A stretch of DNA of 5,722 bases, from assembly GCA_947487925.1 (NCBI GenBank), contig CANLCA010000226.1, positions 1-5,722 on the forward strand, given 5' to 3'. Numbering within the stretch: the stretch's first letter is position 1; each line of letters opens with the position of its first letter. The notes below the pieces were generated by a model. It was given only the letters and a program-made list of their open reading frames with translations. It ran no database searches and was not told the DNA's origin. Of the stretch, positions 1 to 5,722 are shown piece after piece. This DNA is from Verrucomicrobiales bacterium. Lineage in GTDB: Bacteria > Verrucomicrobiota > Verrucomicrobiia > Limisphaerales > F1-80-MAGS106. Made by a program: the position numbers and the translations under genes.

Positions 1-957
1 CTTGGCAGGCCTGTCTCTCGCGGTGTGCCGGAAGTCATGGTGGGACCAGATCGCCCTTCTTTTGACGAAGGGAACAGCGGACGTCTTGAGCTCGCCCGCT
101 GGCTCGCGAACGCGCAGCACCCGCTCACGGCTCGGGTGATGGTAAACCGGCTCTGGCGCTGGCATTTTGGACAAGGCCTCGTCGCGAGCACAGACAACTT
201 TGGATCCCTTGGCGAGAAACCTTCCCACCCAGAGTTGCTGGATTGGCTAGCCAGCCGGTTCGTGGCCCAACGCTGGAGCGTCAAGTCGATGCACCGTGTG
301 CTGATGCTCTCAAACACTTACCAGATGTCCTCACAGTCAGGGAATGCTCCGATCTCCAAGGACCCGGATAACCGGCTCCTTTCCCACTTCCCACTGCGCC
401 GGCTCGACGCTGAGGAAATACGTGACGCCCTGCTTGCAGTCGCGGGAACCTTGGATCTCACCATGGGTGGCAAGACCCTGCCGATCAAGAACCGCGAGTT
501 CGTCTTTAACCACACATCTAAAGACGCGACGACGTACGACAGCCCTCGACGCGCCATTTACCTGCCTATCATTCGCAATCATCTTTATGACCTCTTCGAG
601 CAATTTGATTATCCGGATCCCGCGGTCCCCACTGGCAGCAGGAACGCCACAGTCGTGGCTCCCCAAGCGCTGTTGATGATGAACAGTGATCTTGTTGGCC
701 AAGCTTCCTCAAAGCTCGCGGCGCAAATTCTCTCCGACACAGGCCTGCACGATTCGAAACGCCTCGACCTCGCCTATATGAAAGCTTACGGGCGGCCAGC
801 ATCCTCCCGAGAACTGGCACGCGCACGGCGTTTTCTACGCGAGTTTGAACGGATGATTTCGGGGCAAACACCTCGCCCCATGGATTCCCACGTCCAGGCG
901 TGGACGGTCCTCTGCCAGACAATTCTGGCGGCAAACGAGTTTCTTTACTTGAATTGA
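1..957 (+). CDS. DUF1553 (PSD1) domain protein, C-terminal part; 5' end outside the window
   Basis: The reading frame is open from base 1 to the TGA at 955-957. A GTG lies at base 25, but the eight codons before it (LGRPVSRG) continue directly into VPEVM, a stretch these proteins carry internally, so the gene starts upstream. About 318 residues are visible. Family hallmarks in order (visible numbering): RLELARWLA near 28, HPLTARVMVNRLW near 40-52, HFGQGLV near 55, the NFG..GEKPSHPELLDWLA block near 66-84, MLSNTYQMSS near 101-111, RRLDAEEIRDALLAV near 133-147, RRAIYLPIIRN near 183-193, an APQALLMMNS block near 220-229, and the end ANEFLYLN. This matches the DUF1553 (PF07587) half of proteins that usually also carry DUF1549 and often an N-terminal cytochrome c-like domain; those parts would lie upstream. 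Such proteins are thought to be exported, but their reaction is not established. The DUF1501 gene 56 bases downstream is the usual partner. No frameshift or missing block is seen. Confidence 0.93.
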   Translation, partial: LGRPVSRGVPEVMVGPDRPSFDEGNSGRLELARWLANAQHPLTARVMVNRLWRWHFGQGLVASTDNFGSLGEKPSHPELLDWLASRFVAQRWSVKSMHRVLMLSNTYQMSSQSGNAPISKDPDNRLLSHFPLRRLDAEEIRDALLAVAGTLDLTMGGKTLPIKNREFVFNHTSKDATTYDSPRRAIYLPIIRNHLYDLFEQFDYPDPAVPTGSRNATVVAPQALLMMNSDLVGQASSKLAAQILSDTGLHDSKRLDLAYMKAYGRPASSRELARARRFLREFERMISGQTPRPMDSHVQAWTVLCQTILAANEFLYLN

Positions 958-1013
958 CCCCTCCTGCTGATGAGACCTCATTTTTGCGACCCCTACACGC
1001 ATCCAGCGGTGCC

Positions 1014-2450
1014 ATGAACTCCCGACCTTCCCCAGCATCGATGTCCCGGCGCGAGATGCTCCAAAGTTCTGCCGCCGGCTTCGGCTGGCTCGCGGCCTCC
1101 ACCCTGCTCTCCGCGCCCATCACACCGGCATCTGCCGGGGACATCATCTCACGACCACTCGCTCCGAGGGAGCCCACTTTCCCAGCCCGCGCCAAGCGCG
1201 TCATTTTTCTTTTCATGAAAGGGGGGCCTTCCCACTTGGACACCTTCGATCCCAAGCCGCTGCTCGACCGTGACGACGACAAGCCCTACCCCGGAGAGAA
1301 GCCGCGCGTGCAGTTTGCCGCTACAGCCAAACTGCTCAAATCGCCCTGGCAGTTTCAAAACCACGGCCAGAGCGGGCTGCCCGTCAGCGAATTGTTTCCG
1401 AACGTCGCCCAGTGCGTTGACGACTTGTGCATCATACGTTCCGTGCATGGCACTAATGCCGCGCACGGAGGAGCGTTGCTGAAGCTGCACACGGGCAGTG
1501 ACAATTTCGTAAGGCCTAGCATGGGTTCGTGGGTCACCTATGGGCTGGGCACCGAGAATGAGAATTTGCCAGGATTTATCACGATTTGCCCAACCTTCGC
1601 CCACGGTGGGGTGAATAATTGGGGCGCCGCGTTCCTCCCAGCGGCCTATCAAGGCACGCCTCTCGGGAACGCCACCGTACCCGCGGGAGAGGCCACCGTG
1701 CGTCACATCCGTAATGCCCGCCTTACGTCCTCCCAGCAACGAATGCAGCTCGATCTGCTCGCGGGGATGAATCGCGACCATCTCAGACATAGGGGACCAA
1801 ACCTCGCGCTGGAAGGGCGGATCAATTCCTTTGAACTCGCTTTCCGAATGCAGCTTGCTATGCCGGAGGCGCTGGACATCTCCCGGGAGACCGACGCGAC
1901 GCGCAAGCTTTACGGTCTCGACAACCCGGTGACTGAAAATTTCGGCCGGCAATGTCTGATGGCGCGGCGCTTCGCCGAGCGTGGAGTCCGCTTCATCCAG
2001 GTAAGCCATAGCGATGGCGATGTCCAGTGGGACCAGCATGGAGATTTGAGAAAGGGCCACACGAAAAATGCCGCGGAAGTCGACAGGCCCATCGCTGGGT
2101 TGTTAAAGGATTTGAAGGCTCGAGGTCTGCTCAAGGACACCCTCGTCCTTTGGGGAGGTGAGTTCGGGCGCACTCCTGCTGCCCAAGGTGGCCGGGATGG
2201 CCGCGACCATAATCCCGAAGGGTTCACCATGTGGCTTGCCGGTGGAGGCGTAAAGCCTGGTTTCGCCTACGGAGCCACTGACGATTATGGCTGGTTTGCG
2301 GCCCAGGACAAAGTTCACATCCACGACCTCCACGCGACCCTGCTCGCCTTGCTCGGGCTCGACCACGAAAAACTGACCTACCGCCATGCCGGTCGCGATT
2401 TCCGGCTCACAGATGTGTCCGGTCATGTCGTGAAAGATCTTTTTGTCTGA
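1014..2450 (+). CDS. DUF1501 family protein with twin-arginine signal
   Basis: This 478-residue protein belongs to DUF1501 (PF07394), a family related in fold to sulfatases and alkaline phosphatases; its substrate is unknown. I chose the ATG at 1014; the ATG at 1041 (MSRREML) is equally possible, and neither has a clear ribosome site. The frame is open back to about 900, but that would overlap the DUF1553 gene and push the signal too far inside. Residues 11-16 (SRREML) form a twin-arginine motif, followed by a hydrophobic stretch and a likely cleavage site after ASA near residue 41, so export by Tat as a folded, possibly metal-bound protein is likely. Conserved blocks: FMKGGPSHLDTFDPKP (67-82), NHGQSG (116-121), RPSMGSW (167-173), FELAFRMQ (273-280), HSDGDVQWDQH (332-342), WGGEFGRTP (380-388), RDHNP (397-401), HIHDLHAT (435-442) and RDFRLTD (461-467). 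The His/Asp-rich blocks probably bind metal (inference from the superfamily). Length is normal and nothing looks broken. It is probably co-transcribed with the gene before it. Confidence 0.92.
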   Translation: MNSRPSPASMSRREMLQSSAAGFGWLAASTLLSAPITPASAGDIISRPLAPREPTFPARAKRVIFLFMKGGPSHLDTFDPKPLLDRDDDKPYPGEKPRVQFAATAKLLKSPWQFQNHGQSGLPVSELFPNVAQCVDDLCIIRSVHGTNAAHGGALLKLHTGSDNFVRPSMGSWVTYGLGTENENLPGFITICPTFAHGGVNNWGAAFLPAAYQGTPLGNATVPAGEATVRHIRNARLTSSQQRMQLDLLAGMNRDHLRHRGPNLALEGRINSFELAFRMQLAMPEALDISRETDATRKLYGLDNPVTENFGRQCLMARRFAERGVRFIQVSHSDGDVQWDQHGDLRKGHTKNAAEVDRPIAGLLKDLKARGLLKDTLVLWGGEFGRTPAAQGGRDGRDHNPEGFTMWLAGGGVKPGFAYGATDDYGWFAAQDKVHIHDLHATLLALLGLDHEKLTYRHAGRDFRLTDVSGHVVKDLFV

Positions 2451-2494
2451 CGACACGATTGGAAGTTCCACCGCACCGCTCTGGATGATACCTA

Positions 2495-2507
2495 GTGAAA
2501 CTTTCAC
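2495..2507. repeat. Perfect 6-bp inverted repeat with 1-base centre
   Basis: GTGAAA-C-TTTCAC reads the same on both strands. It lies in the 111-base space between the convergent ends of the DUF1501 gene (stop at 2450) and the minus-strand ORF (stop at 2562). The one-base centre makes it a poor RNA hairpin, and no T-run follows, so it is not an obvious terminator. It could be a dimeric protein-binding site or chance. A second weak stem (GGTGG at 2539-2543 with CCACC at 2554-2558) lies just past the minus-strand stop; it also lacks a T-run. Confidence 0.3.
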
Positions 2508-2561
2508 GCCGTAGAATCTTCCGAAGGAGCTAGACGACGGTGGCCGTTGGAAACCACCCTC

Positions 2562-2969
2562 TCACCACTCACTTTCCCGCGCATAGCAATAGCTTTTTCT
2601 CGCCCAAAAAGGAACATCGACCTTCGGCCAGTCATCGTCGGGAAGGCCATGGACGACCGCTGCCCAATCGAGCCCGACTTCAGGGCATGCGACAGCCCCT
2701 GTAAGGAGAGCCCGTTGTTTCATCCGGACATCCAACCTGAACGCGATGGTATCCATGCCTACTGCGAAGCCGAAGATGATACCCCGAGTGGAAACGCCGA
2801 CATAGCGGTAGGCGGCGTAGTCGGGGCAAAATATTTGAACTGCGCCAAGAGGCTTTACGGCATTGATCAGAACCTCAGCAATGTCGGAATGAGCCGACAA
2901 ACACTCCAGATGCGCCAGCACCTTTTGGTTCGGCTGGGATCTTAGCGAGGTTGGAATTTCGAGCGGCAT
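2562..2969 (-). CDS. Hypothetical protein, 135 aa, family not recognised
   Basis: An ATG at 2967-2969 opens 135 codons ending in TGA at 2562-2564. A stop lies two codons upstream, so this is the earliest possible start. I cannot name the family. The protein looks real: it is balanced in composition, with a hydrophobic core around residues 45-80 (YAAYRYVGVSTRGIIFGFAV) and a C-terminal part rich in Trp, Asp and Pro (GLDWAAVV, DDDWPKVDVPFWARK, YARE), which resembles a small folded soluble protein. No signal peptide or membrane helix is evident. The opposite strand is also open over 2547-2945 in the same triplet register, but that translation lacks any domain-like pattern and is best read as the antisense shadow. 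Among the last 43 codons about 25 end in G or C, which seems less GC-biased than the DUF1501 gene and could hint at a different origin. An AGGA sits only one base before the ATG, too close for a normal ribosome site. The gene is convergent with the DUF1501 gene and divergent from the DUF1080 gene, so it is its own transcription unit. Confidence 0.6.
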   Translation of the reverse strand: MPLEIPTSLRSQPNQKVLAHLECLSAHSDIAEVLINAVKPLGAVQIFCPDYAAYRYVGVSTRGIIFGFAVGMDTIAFRLDVRMKQRALLTGAVACPEVGLDWAAVVHGLPDDDWPKVDVPFWARKSYCYARESEW

Positions 2970-3052
2970 ATCCTACGAGATCGAAATAACGGATTTGAAC
3001 CCCCTGCCCCGAGAAGATCCTGGAGCGGTTCTCATCGTCAAGCGTGTTTGCA

Positions 3053-3108
3053 GTCAGGGCCTTGGGGCAATCCCAAGCTCAGGATTCCGGCCTGACGAAT
3101 TTTTGTTT
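3053..3108 (+). terminator. Terminator-like or attenuator-like structure in the DUF1080 gene leader
   Basis: On the plus strand GTCAGG-g-CC (3053-3061) can pair with GGCCTGAC (3089-3096), giving about eight pairs with one bulged G. Enclosed is a perfect six-pair hairpin CTTGGG-GCAAT-CCCAAG (3061-3077); base 3061 is shared, so either it or the outer stem loses one pair. Three bases after the outer stem comes a T-rich run TTTTTGTTT (3100-3108), the layout of an intrinsic terminator. A second TCAGG at 3079-3083 can compete with the first TCAGG (3054-3058) for the same CCTGA (3091-3095), as in an attenuator. The structure lies 53 bases before the chosen start of the DUF1080 gene, in a divergent spacer, so it would stop a transcript begun between about 2970 and 3050 or readthrough from further left. 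No known riboswitch class was recognised. Folding was done by eye only. Confidence 0.4.
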
Positions 3109-3160
3109 CTCACGCCAGAACGATATGGTATTCAAAACCGATCTCCGTGCCACGCTTTTT

Positions 3161-4483
3161 ATGCAAAAGACACTCCGCCTCCATCTTTGTCTCTACACCT
3201 TGGCCCTCACGGGCTTTGTCGCCATTTCCGACGCCGCTACACCGCCTCCTGGGTTCGCACCTCTTTTCAACGGCAAAGACCTGAGTGGCTGGCGCGGGGG
3301 TGATACGTTTGATCACCGAAAATACAGGGCCATGCCTGAAGCACAGCGCGCGGAACAAGACGCCCAATGGACGGCCGACATGAAGTCACACTGGAGAGTG
3401 GCAGGCGATGAGCTCGTCAACGATGGCCATGGTAAATATGCCACAACCGAAAGGGACTACGGTGACTTCGAGTTGCTGTTGGAATACAAAACAGTGCCCC
3501 TTGCAGACTCGGGTATCTACCTGCGCGGAGTGCCTCAGGTGCAGATTTGGGATCACACCAATCCAAGAGAATTTGAGATCAAGAATGGCGTGCAAAAAGG
3601 GAGCGGCGGCTTATGGAACAACGGCCCCGGAGCCCCCGGAAAAGACCCCCTGGTACTCGCGGACAAGCCTTTCGGCGAATGGAATCAATTCCGCATCCTG
3701 ATGGTTGGCGCACGAGTCACCGTCTGGCTCAACGAGAAGTTGGTGGTGGACCATGCCAACCTCGAGAACTACTACGATCGAAATGCCCCCGTTCCAGTCA
3801 AAGGGCCCATCGAACTCCAAACCCACGGCGGCGAGATCCGGTGGCGGAATATTTTCCTTCGCGAAATCAAAGGCGAAGAGGCGAACAAGATTCTTGCAAC
3901 TAAAAGTCAATCGGGTTTCAAGCCTGTGTTCAACGGCACGGACTTTACTGGATGGGACGGACCTCTGGACAACTACGAAGTGACCGACGGAACCCTGCGT
4001 TGCAAACCTCAAAAGGGGGGGACGATTTTTACCAAATCAGAATATGGCGATTTCGTGGCGAGGCTGGAGTTTAAGCTGCCTCCAGGGGGCAACAACGGCC
4101 TGGCCATACGATATCCCGGACAGGGAGGCGCCTCCCAACTGGGTATGTGCGAATTACAGGTTCTGGACGACGATTACGAAAAGGCGACCGGCGAGAAGAT
4201 CGACGCCCGGCAGGCTCACGGTTCCGCCTACGGCATGGCCGCAGCCGTTCGCGGTTTCCAACGCCCGATCGGCCAATGGAACTTCGAAGAGGTCACAGTC
4301 AAGGGCTCCACCCTCAGGGTGGAATTAAACGGTTTCGTGATCCTCAACACGGATTTGGCCAAGGTAACGGAGTTCATGGATCAATCCCCTCACCCGGGGA
4401 AAGACCGCAAGAGCGGTCACTTCGGTTTTGCGGGGCACAACGATCCGGTGGCCTTCCGCCAAATCTGGATTAAGCCACTCTGA
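3161..4483 (+). CDS. Secreted protein with two tandem DUF1080 (3-keto-disaccharide hydrolase-like) domains
   Basis: The protein has 440 residues from the ATG at 3161. I chose this start because it gives a compact Sec signal peptide: MQKTLR, a hydrophobic stretch, and likely cleavage near SDAA at residue 26. The ATG at 3125 would add 12 residues; the frame is open back to about 3044, but that would run through the terminator-like structure. No clear ribosome site is seen. Domain 1 spans about residues 31-235 (GFAPLFNGKDLSGW, YGDFELLLEYK, SGIYLRGVPQVQIWD, GSGGLWNN, GEWNQF, THGGEIRWRNIFLREI). Domain 2 spans about 252-440 (GFKPVFNGTDFTGW, YGDFVARLEFK, NGLAIRYPG, HGSAYG, GQWNFEEV, FAGHNDPVAFRQIWIKPL). 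Both match DUF1080 (PF06439), a jelly-roll fold related to concanavalin A-like lectins and glucanases; some members hydrolyse 3-keto-glycosides. A role in periplasmic or extracellular sugar breakdown is inferred. Domain 1 carries an extra charged segment after its first motif (about residues 51-70). The gene ends 82 bases from the convergent DUF1501 gene and probably forms its own unit. Confidence 0.9.
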   Translation: MQKTLRLHLCLYTLALTGFVAISDAATPPPGFAPLFNGKDLSGWRGGDTFDHRKYRAMPEAQRAEQDAQWTADMKSHWRVAGDELVNDGHGKYATTERDYGDFELLLEYKTVPLADSGIYLRGVPQVQIWDHTNPREFEIKNGVQKGSGGLWNNGPGAPGKDPLVLADKPFGEWNQFRILMVGARVTVWLNEKLVVDHANLENYYDRNAPVPVKGPIELQTHGGEIRWRNIFLREIKGEEANKILATKSQSGFKPVFNGTDFTGWDGPLDNYEVTDGTLRCKPQKGGTIFTKSEYGDFVARLEFKLPPGGNNGLAIRYPGQGGASQLGMCELQVLDDDYEKATGEKIDARQAHGSAYGMAAAVRGFQRPIGQWNFEEVTVKGSTLRVELNGFVILNTDLAKVTEFMDQSPHPGKDRKSGHFGFAGHNDPVAFRQIWIKPL

Positions 4484-4507
4484 GCTTAGCGGAGGATCAA
4501 GGTTTGA

Positions 4508-4549
4508 GGCGGCGTCGGTCTCGCGCGAGCAGCCCGGGAAGACGCCACC
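4508..4549. terminator. Imperfect GC-rich inverted repeat between convergent genes
   Basis: GGCGGCGTC (4508-4516) pairs with GACGCCACC (4541-4549) in eight of nine positions. Inside the 24-base loop lies a perfect 10-base palindrome CTCGCGCGAG (4520-4529). It sits in the 82-base gap between the stops of the DUF1080 gene (4483) and the minus-strand DUF1501 gene (4566), where a shared bidirectional terminator would be expected. Neither strand has a T-run after the stem, so it is not a standard intrinsic terminator, and in such GC-rich sequence it may be chance. Confidence 0.25.
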
Positions 4550-4565
4550 CGGCATGGTTGCCGCT

Positions 4566-5722
4566 TCAGATCAGCACTGCCTTGACCAGTTCGCCATGGA
4601 TGTCGGTGAGACGAAAGTCGCGCCCCTGATATCGATACGTGAGCTTCGTATGGTCCACGCCCAACAGATGGAGCACGGTGGCGTTGAGATCGTGCACATG
4701 CACCGGGTTCTCGACAATGTTGTAGCAGTAATCGTCCGTGGTGCCGTAGGTCATTCCTGCTTTCACACCTGCCCCAGCCAGAAGCACGGTGAAACACCTG
4801 GGATGATGATCTCGCCCATAATCCTCCGCCGTGAGCGTGCCTTGCGAGTAAATCGTGCGTCCAAACTCACCGCCCCAAACAATCAAAGTATCCTCAAACA
4901 GTCCCCGCGATTTCAGGTCGCGAATGAGCGCTGCCGTGGGTTGGTCGGTGTCGCTGCATTGGCCTCGGATGGCCTTCGGCAGACCAAAATGATGATCCCA
5001 GCCCATGTGGAAAAGCTGGATGAAACGGACGTTCCGCTCCGCGAGTCGACGAGCGAGAAGACAATTCGCGGCATAAGTCCCTGGTTTCTTGACCTCAGGG
5101 CCATAGGACTCTAGAACGCTCTTCGGCTCCTTTGAAATGTCGGTGAGATCCGGCACGCTCGACTGCATGCGAAACGCCATCTCGTACGCGGCGATGCGCG
5201 TTTCGATCTCCGGGTCTCCAATCTCCGCGTGGCGCCTGCGGTTCAACTTCCCCAGTTCATCCAGGGTCTCCCGCCGCATGCCTCGATCCATTCCAGGAGG
5301 ATTGGACAGGTAGAGCACGGGATCCCCCTTGTTACGAAACTTGACTCCCTGGTGCTTGGAGGGAAGGAAACCGGCCGCCCACAATCGATCATAAAGCGGC
5401 TGATCATCCTTGCGCCCCGTGCCGAATGAAGTCAAAACGACGTAGGCTGGAAGGTCCTTGTTTTGGCTGCCCAGACCATAGCCGAGCCATGAACCAATGC
5501 TCGGTCGTCCCGCCAGCTGGGATCCGGTCTGCATGAAAGTAATGGCTGGATCGTGGTTAATGGCTTCGGTGTTCAACGACCGGATGACGCACCAATCGTC
5601 GGCAATGCCAGCCATATGGGGCATCAGCTCGCTAAACCACGCCCCGCTCTTCCCGTGCTGCCCGAACTTGAACAAGCTGGGGGCAACGGGGAACGTTTTC
5701 TGCCCCGAGGTCATGGTCGTCA
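4566..5722 (-). CDS. DUF1501 family protein, N-terminus outside the window
   Basis: The minus-strand frame is open from the right window edge to the TGA at 4566-4568. An ATG at 5712-5714 exists, but codons before it stay open to the edge, and aligning the HGKSG motif with HGQSG of the other DUF1501 protein here shows about 97 residues are missing, including the export signal and the GGPSHLDTFDPKP-type block. The true start is therefore beyond the window. Visible blocks, counting from that ATG: HGKSGAWFSELMPH (20-33), RPSIGSWLGYGLGS (70-83), YEMAFRMQ (177-184), HMGWDHH (236-242), WGGEFGRT (280-287), GRDHHPRCF (300-308), HVHDLNAT (339-346) and RDFRLTD (365-371). All the His/Asp/Trp blocks conserved in this family are present, so the protein is probably functional. 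It is a paralogue, not a copy, of the DUF1501 protein encoded at 1014-2450. By the usual gene order a DUF1553 gene is expected just upstream, right of the window, on the same strand (inference). Confidence 0.93.
   Translation of the reverse strand, partial: TTMTSGQKTFPVAPSLFKFGQHGKSGAWFSELMPHMAGIADDWCVIRSLNTEAINHDPAITFMQTGSQLAGRPSIGSWLGYGLGSQNKDLPAYVVLTSFGTGRKDDQPLYDRLWAAGFLPSKHQGVKFRNKGDPVLYLSNPPGMDRGMRRETLDELGKLNRRRHAEIGDPEIETRIAAYEMAFRMQSSVPDLTDISKEPKSVLESYGPEVKKPGTYAANCLLARRLAERNVRFIQLFHMGWDHHFGLPKAIRGQCSDTDQPTAALIRDLKSRGLFEDTLIVWGGEFGRTIYSQGTLTAEDYGRDHHPRCFTVLLAGAGVKAGMTYGTTDDYCYNIVENPVHVHDLNATVLHLLGVDHTKLTYRYQGRDFRLTDIHGELVKAVLI

Noticed and set aside
970..985. ATGA-GACC-TCAT followed by T residues between the DUF1553 and DUF1501 genes
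   Set aside because: Only four mostly A-T pairs; too weak to call a terminator, and these genes are usually expressed together.
900..1013. Upstream extension of the DUF1501 reading frame to a GTG at 900
   Set aside because: It would overlap the DUF1553 gene by 58 bases and place the twin-arginine motif about 50 residues inside the protein.
569..1282. Minus-strand open frame of 237 codons across the DUF1553/DUF1501 junction
   Set aside because: Antisense to two confident genes; composition rich in Arg, Ser and Gly as expected for a shadow frame.
2547..2945. Plus-strand open frame of 132 codons opposite the small minus-strand gene
   Set aside because: Same triplet register as the antisense frame, no recognisable pattern, and its first codon is not ATG. 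Read as a shadow, though the choice of strand is not certain.
2991..3001. GGTTCAAATCC on the minus strand, like a tRNA T-loop with flanks
   Set aside because: The T-stem would have a G-G mismatch and two G-T pairs, and I found no matching acceptor stem or anticodon arm in the upstream 70 bases. It is probably chance; a degraded tRNA fragment or old attachment site cannot be excluded. A tRNAscan-SE or Infernal hit would change this.
3103..3129. Possible promoter TTGTTT / TATGGT before the DUF1080 gene
   Set aside because: The spacer is only 15 bases and the second box matches four of six consensus positions; not supportable by eye, although its place before 3161 is reasonable.
3044..3160. Upstream extension of the DUF1080 reading frame to a GTG at 3044
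   Set aside because: The extra residues are not family-like, bury the signal peptide and run through the terminator-like structure.
4428..5114. Plus-strand open frame of 228 codons across the convergent gap and the second DUF1501 gene
   Set aside because: Lies largely antisense to strongly conserved DUF1501 coding sequence; its translation has no domain pattern.

Overview
The window carries a gene set typical of the Planctomycetota-Verrucomicrobiota (PVC) bacteria: a DUF1553/PSD1 protein (partner of planctomycete-type cytochromes), two DUF1501 proteins and a secreted DUF1080 (3-keto-disaccharide hydrolase-like) protein. Such combinations are expanded in Verrucomicrobiota, Planctomycetota and Lentisphaerota. 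The moderately high GC, GC-rich third codon positions and absence of strong Shine-Dalgarno sites agree with that, and Verrucomicrobiota is my best guess. No phage, IS, CRISPR or complete RNA gene is visible.

Layout. Left part, plus strand: the 3' end of a DUF1553 gene (1-957, cut by the window edge), then after 56 bases a complete DUF1501 gene with a twin-arginine signal (1014-2450). This is the usual DUF1549/DUF1553 plus DUF1501 pair and is probably one operon. Middle: a convergent 135-codon ORF on the minus strand (2562-2969) whose protein looks real but which I cannot name, then a 191-base divergent spacer containing a terminator-like or attenuator-like RNA structure (3053-3108). Right part: a plus-strand gene for a secreted protein with two DUF1080 domains in tandem (3161-4483), an 82-base convergent gap with an imperfect hairpin, and a second DUF1501 gene on the minus strand (4566-5722), whose 5' end lies outside the window.

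How it may work together (inference): the DUF1501 and DUF1553 products are exported proteins of unresolved chemistry that recur beside carbohydrate and sulfated-polysaccharide degradation genes. The DUF1080 protein would act on sugars or oxidised (3-keto) glycosides outside the cytoplasm. The two DUF1501 genes face each other and are clear paralogues, so the window looks like the junction of two DUF1553/DUF1501 cassettes with a glycan-related gene between them.

The main points for a second look are the unnamed minus-strand ORF, the folded leader before the DUF1080 gene, the tandem DUF1080 architecture and the opposed DUF1501 paralogues. None is clear proof of a new system; most of the window is ordinary PVC accessory content.
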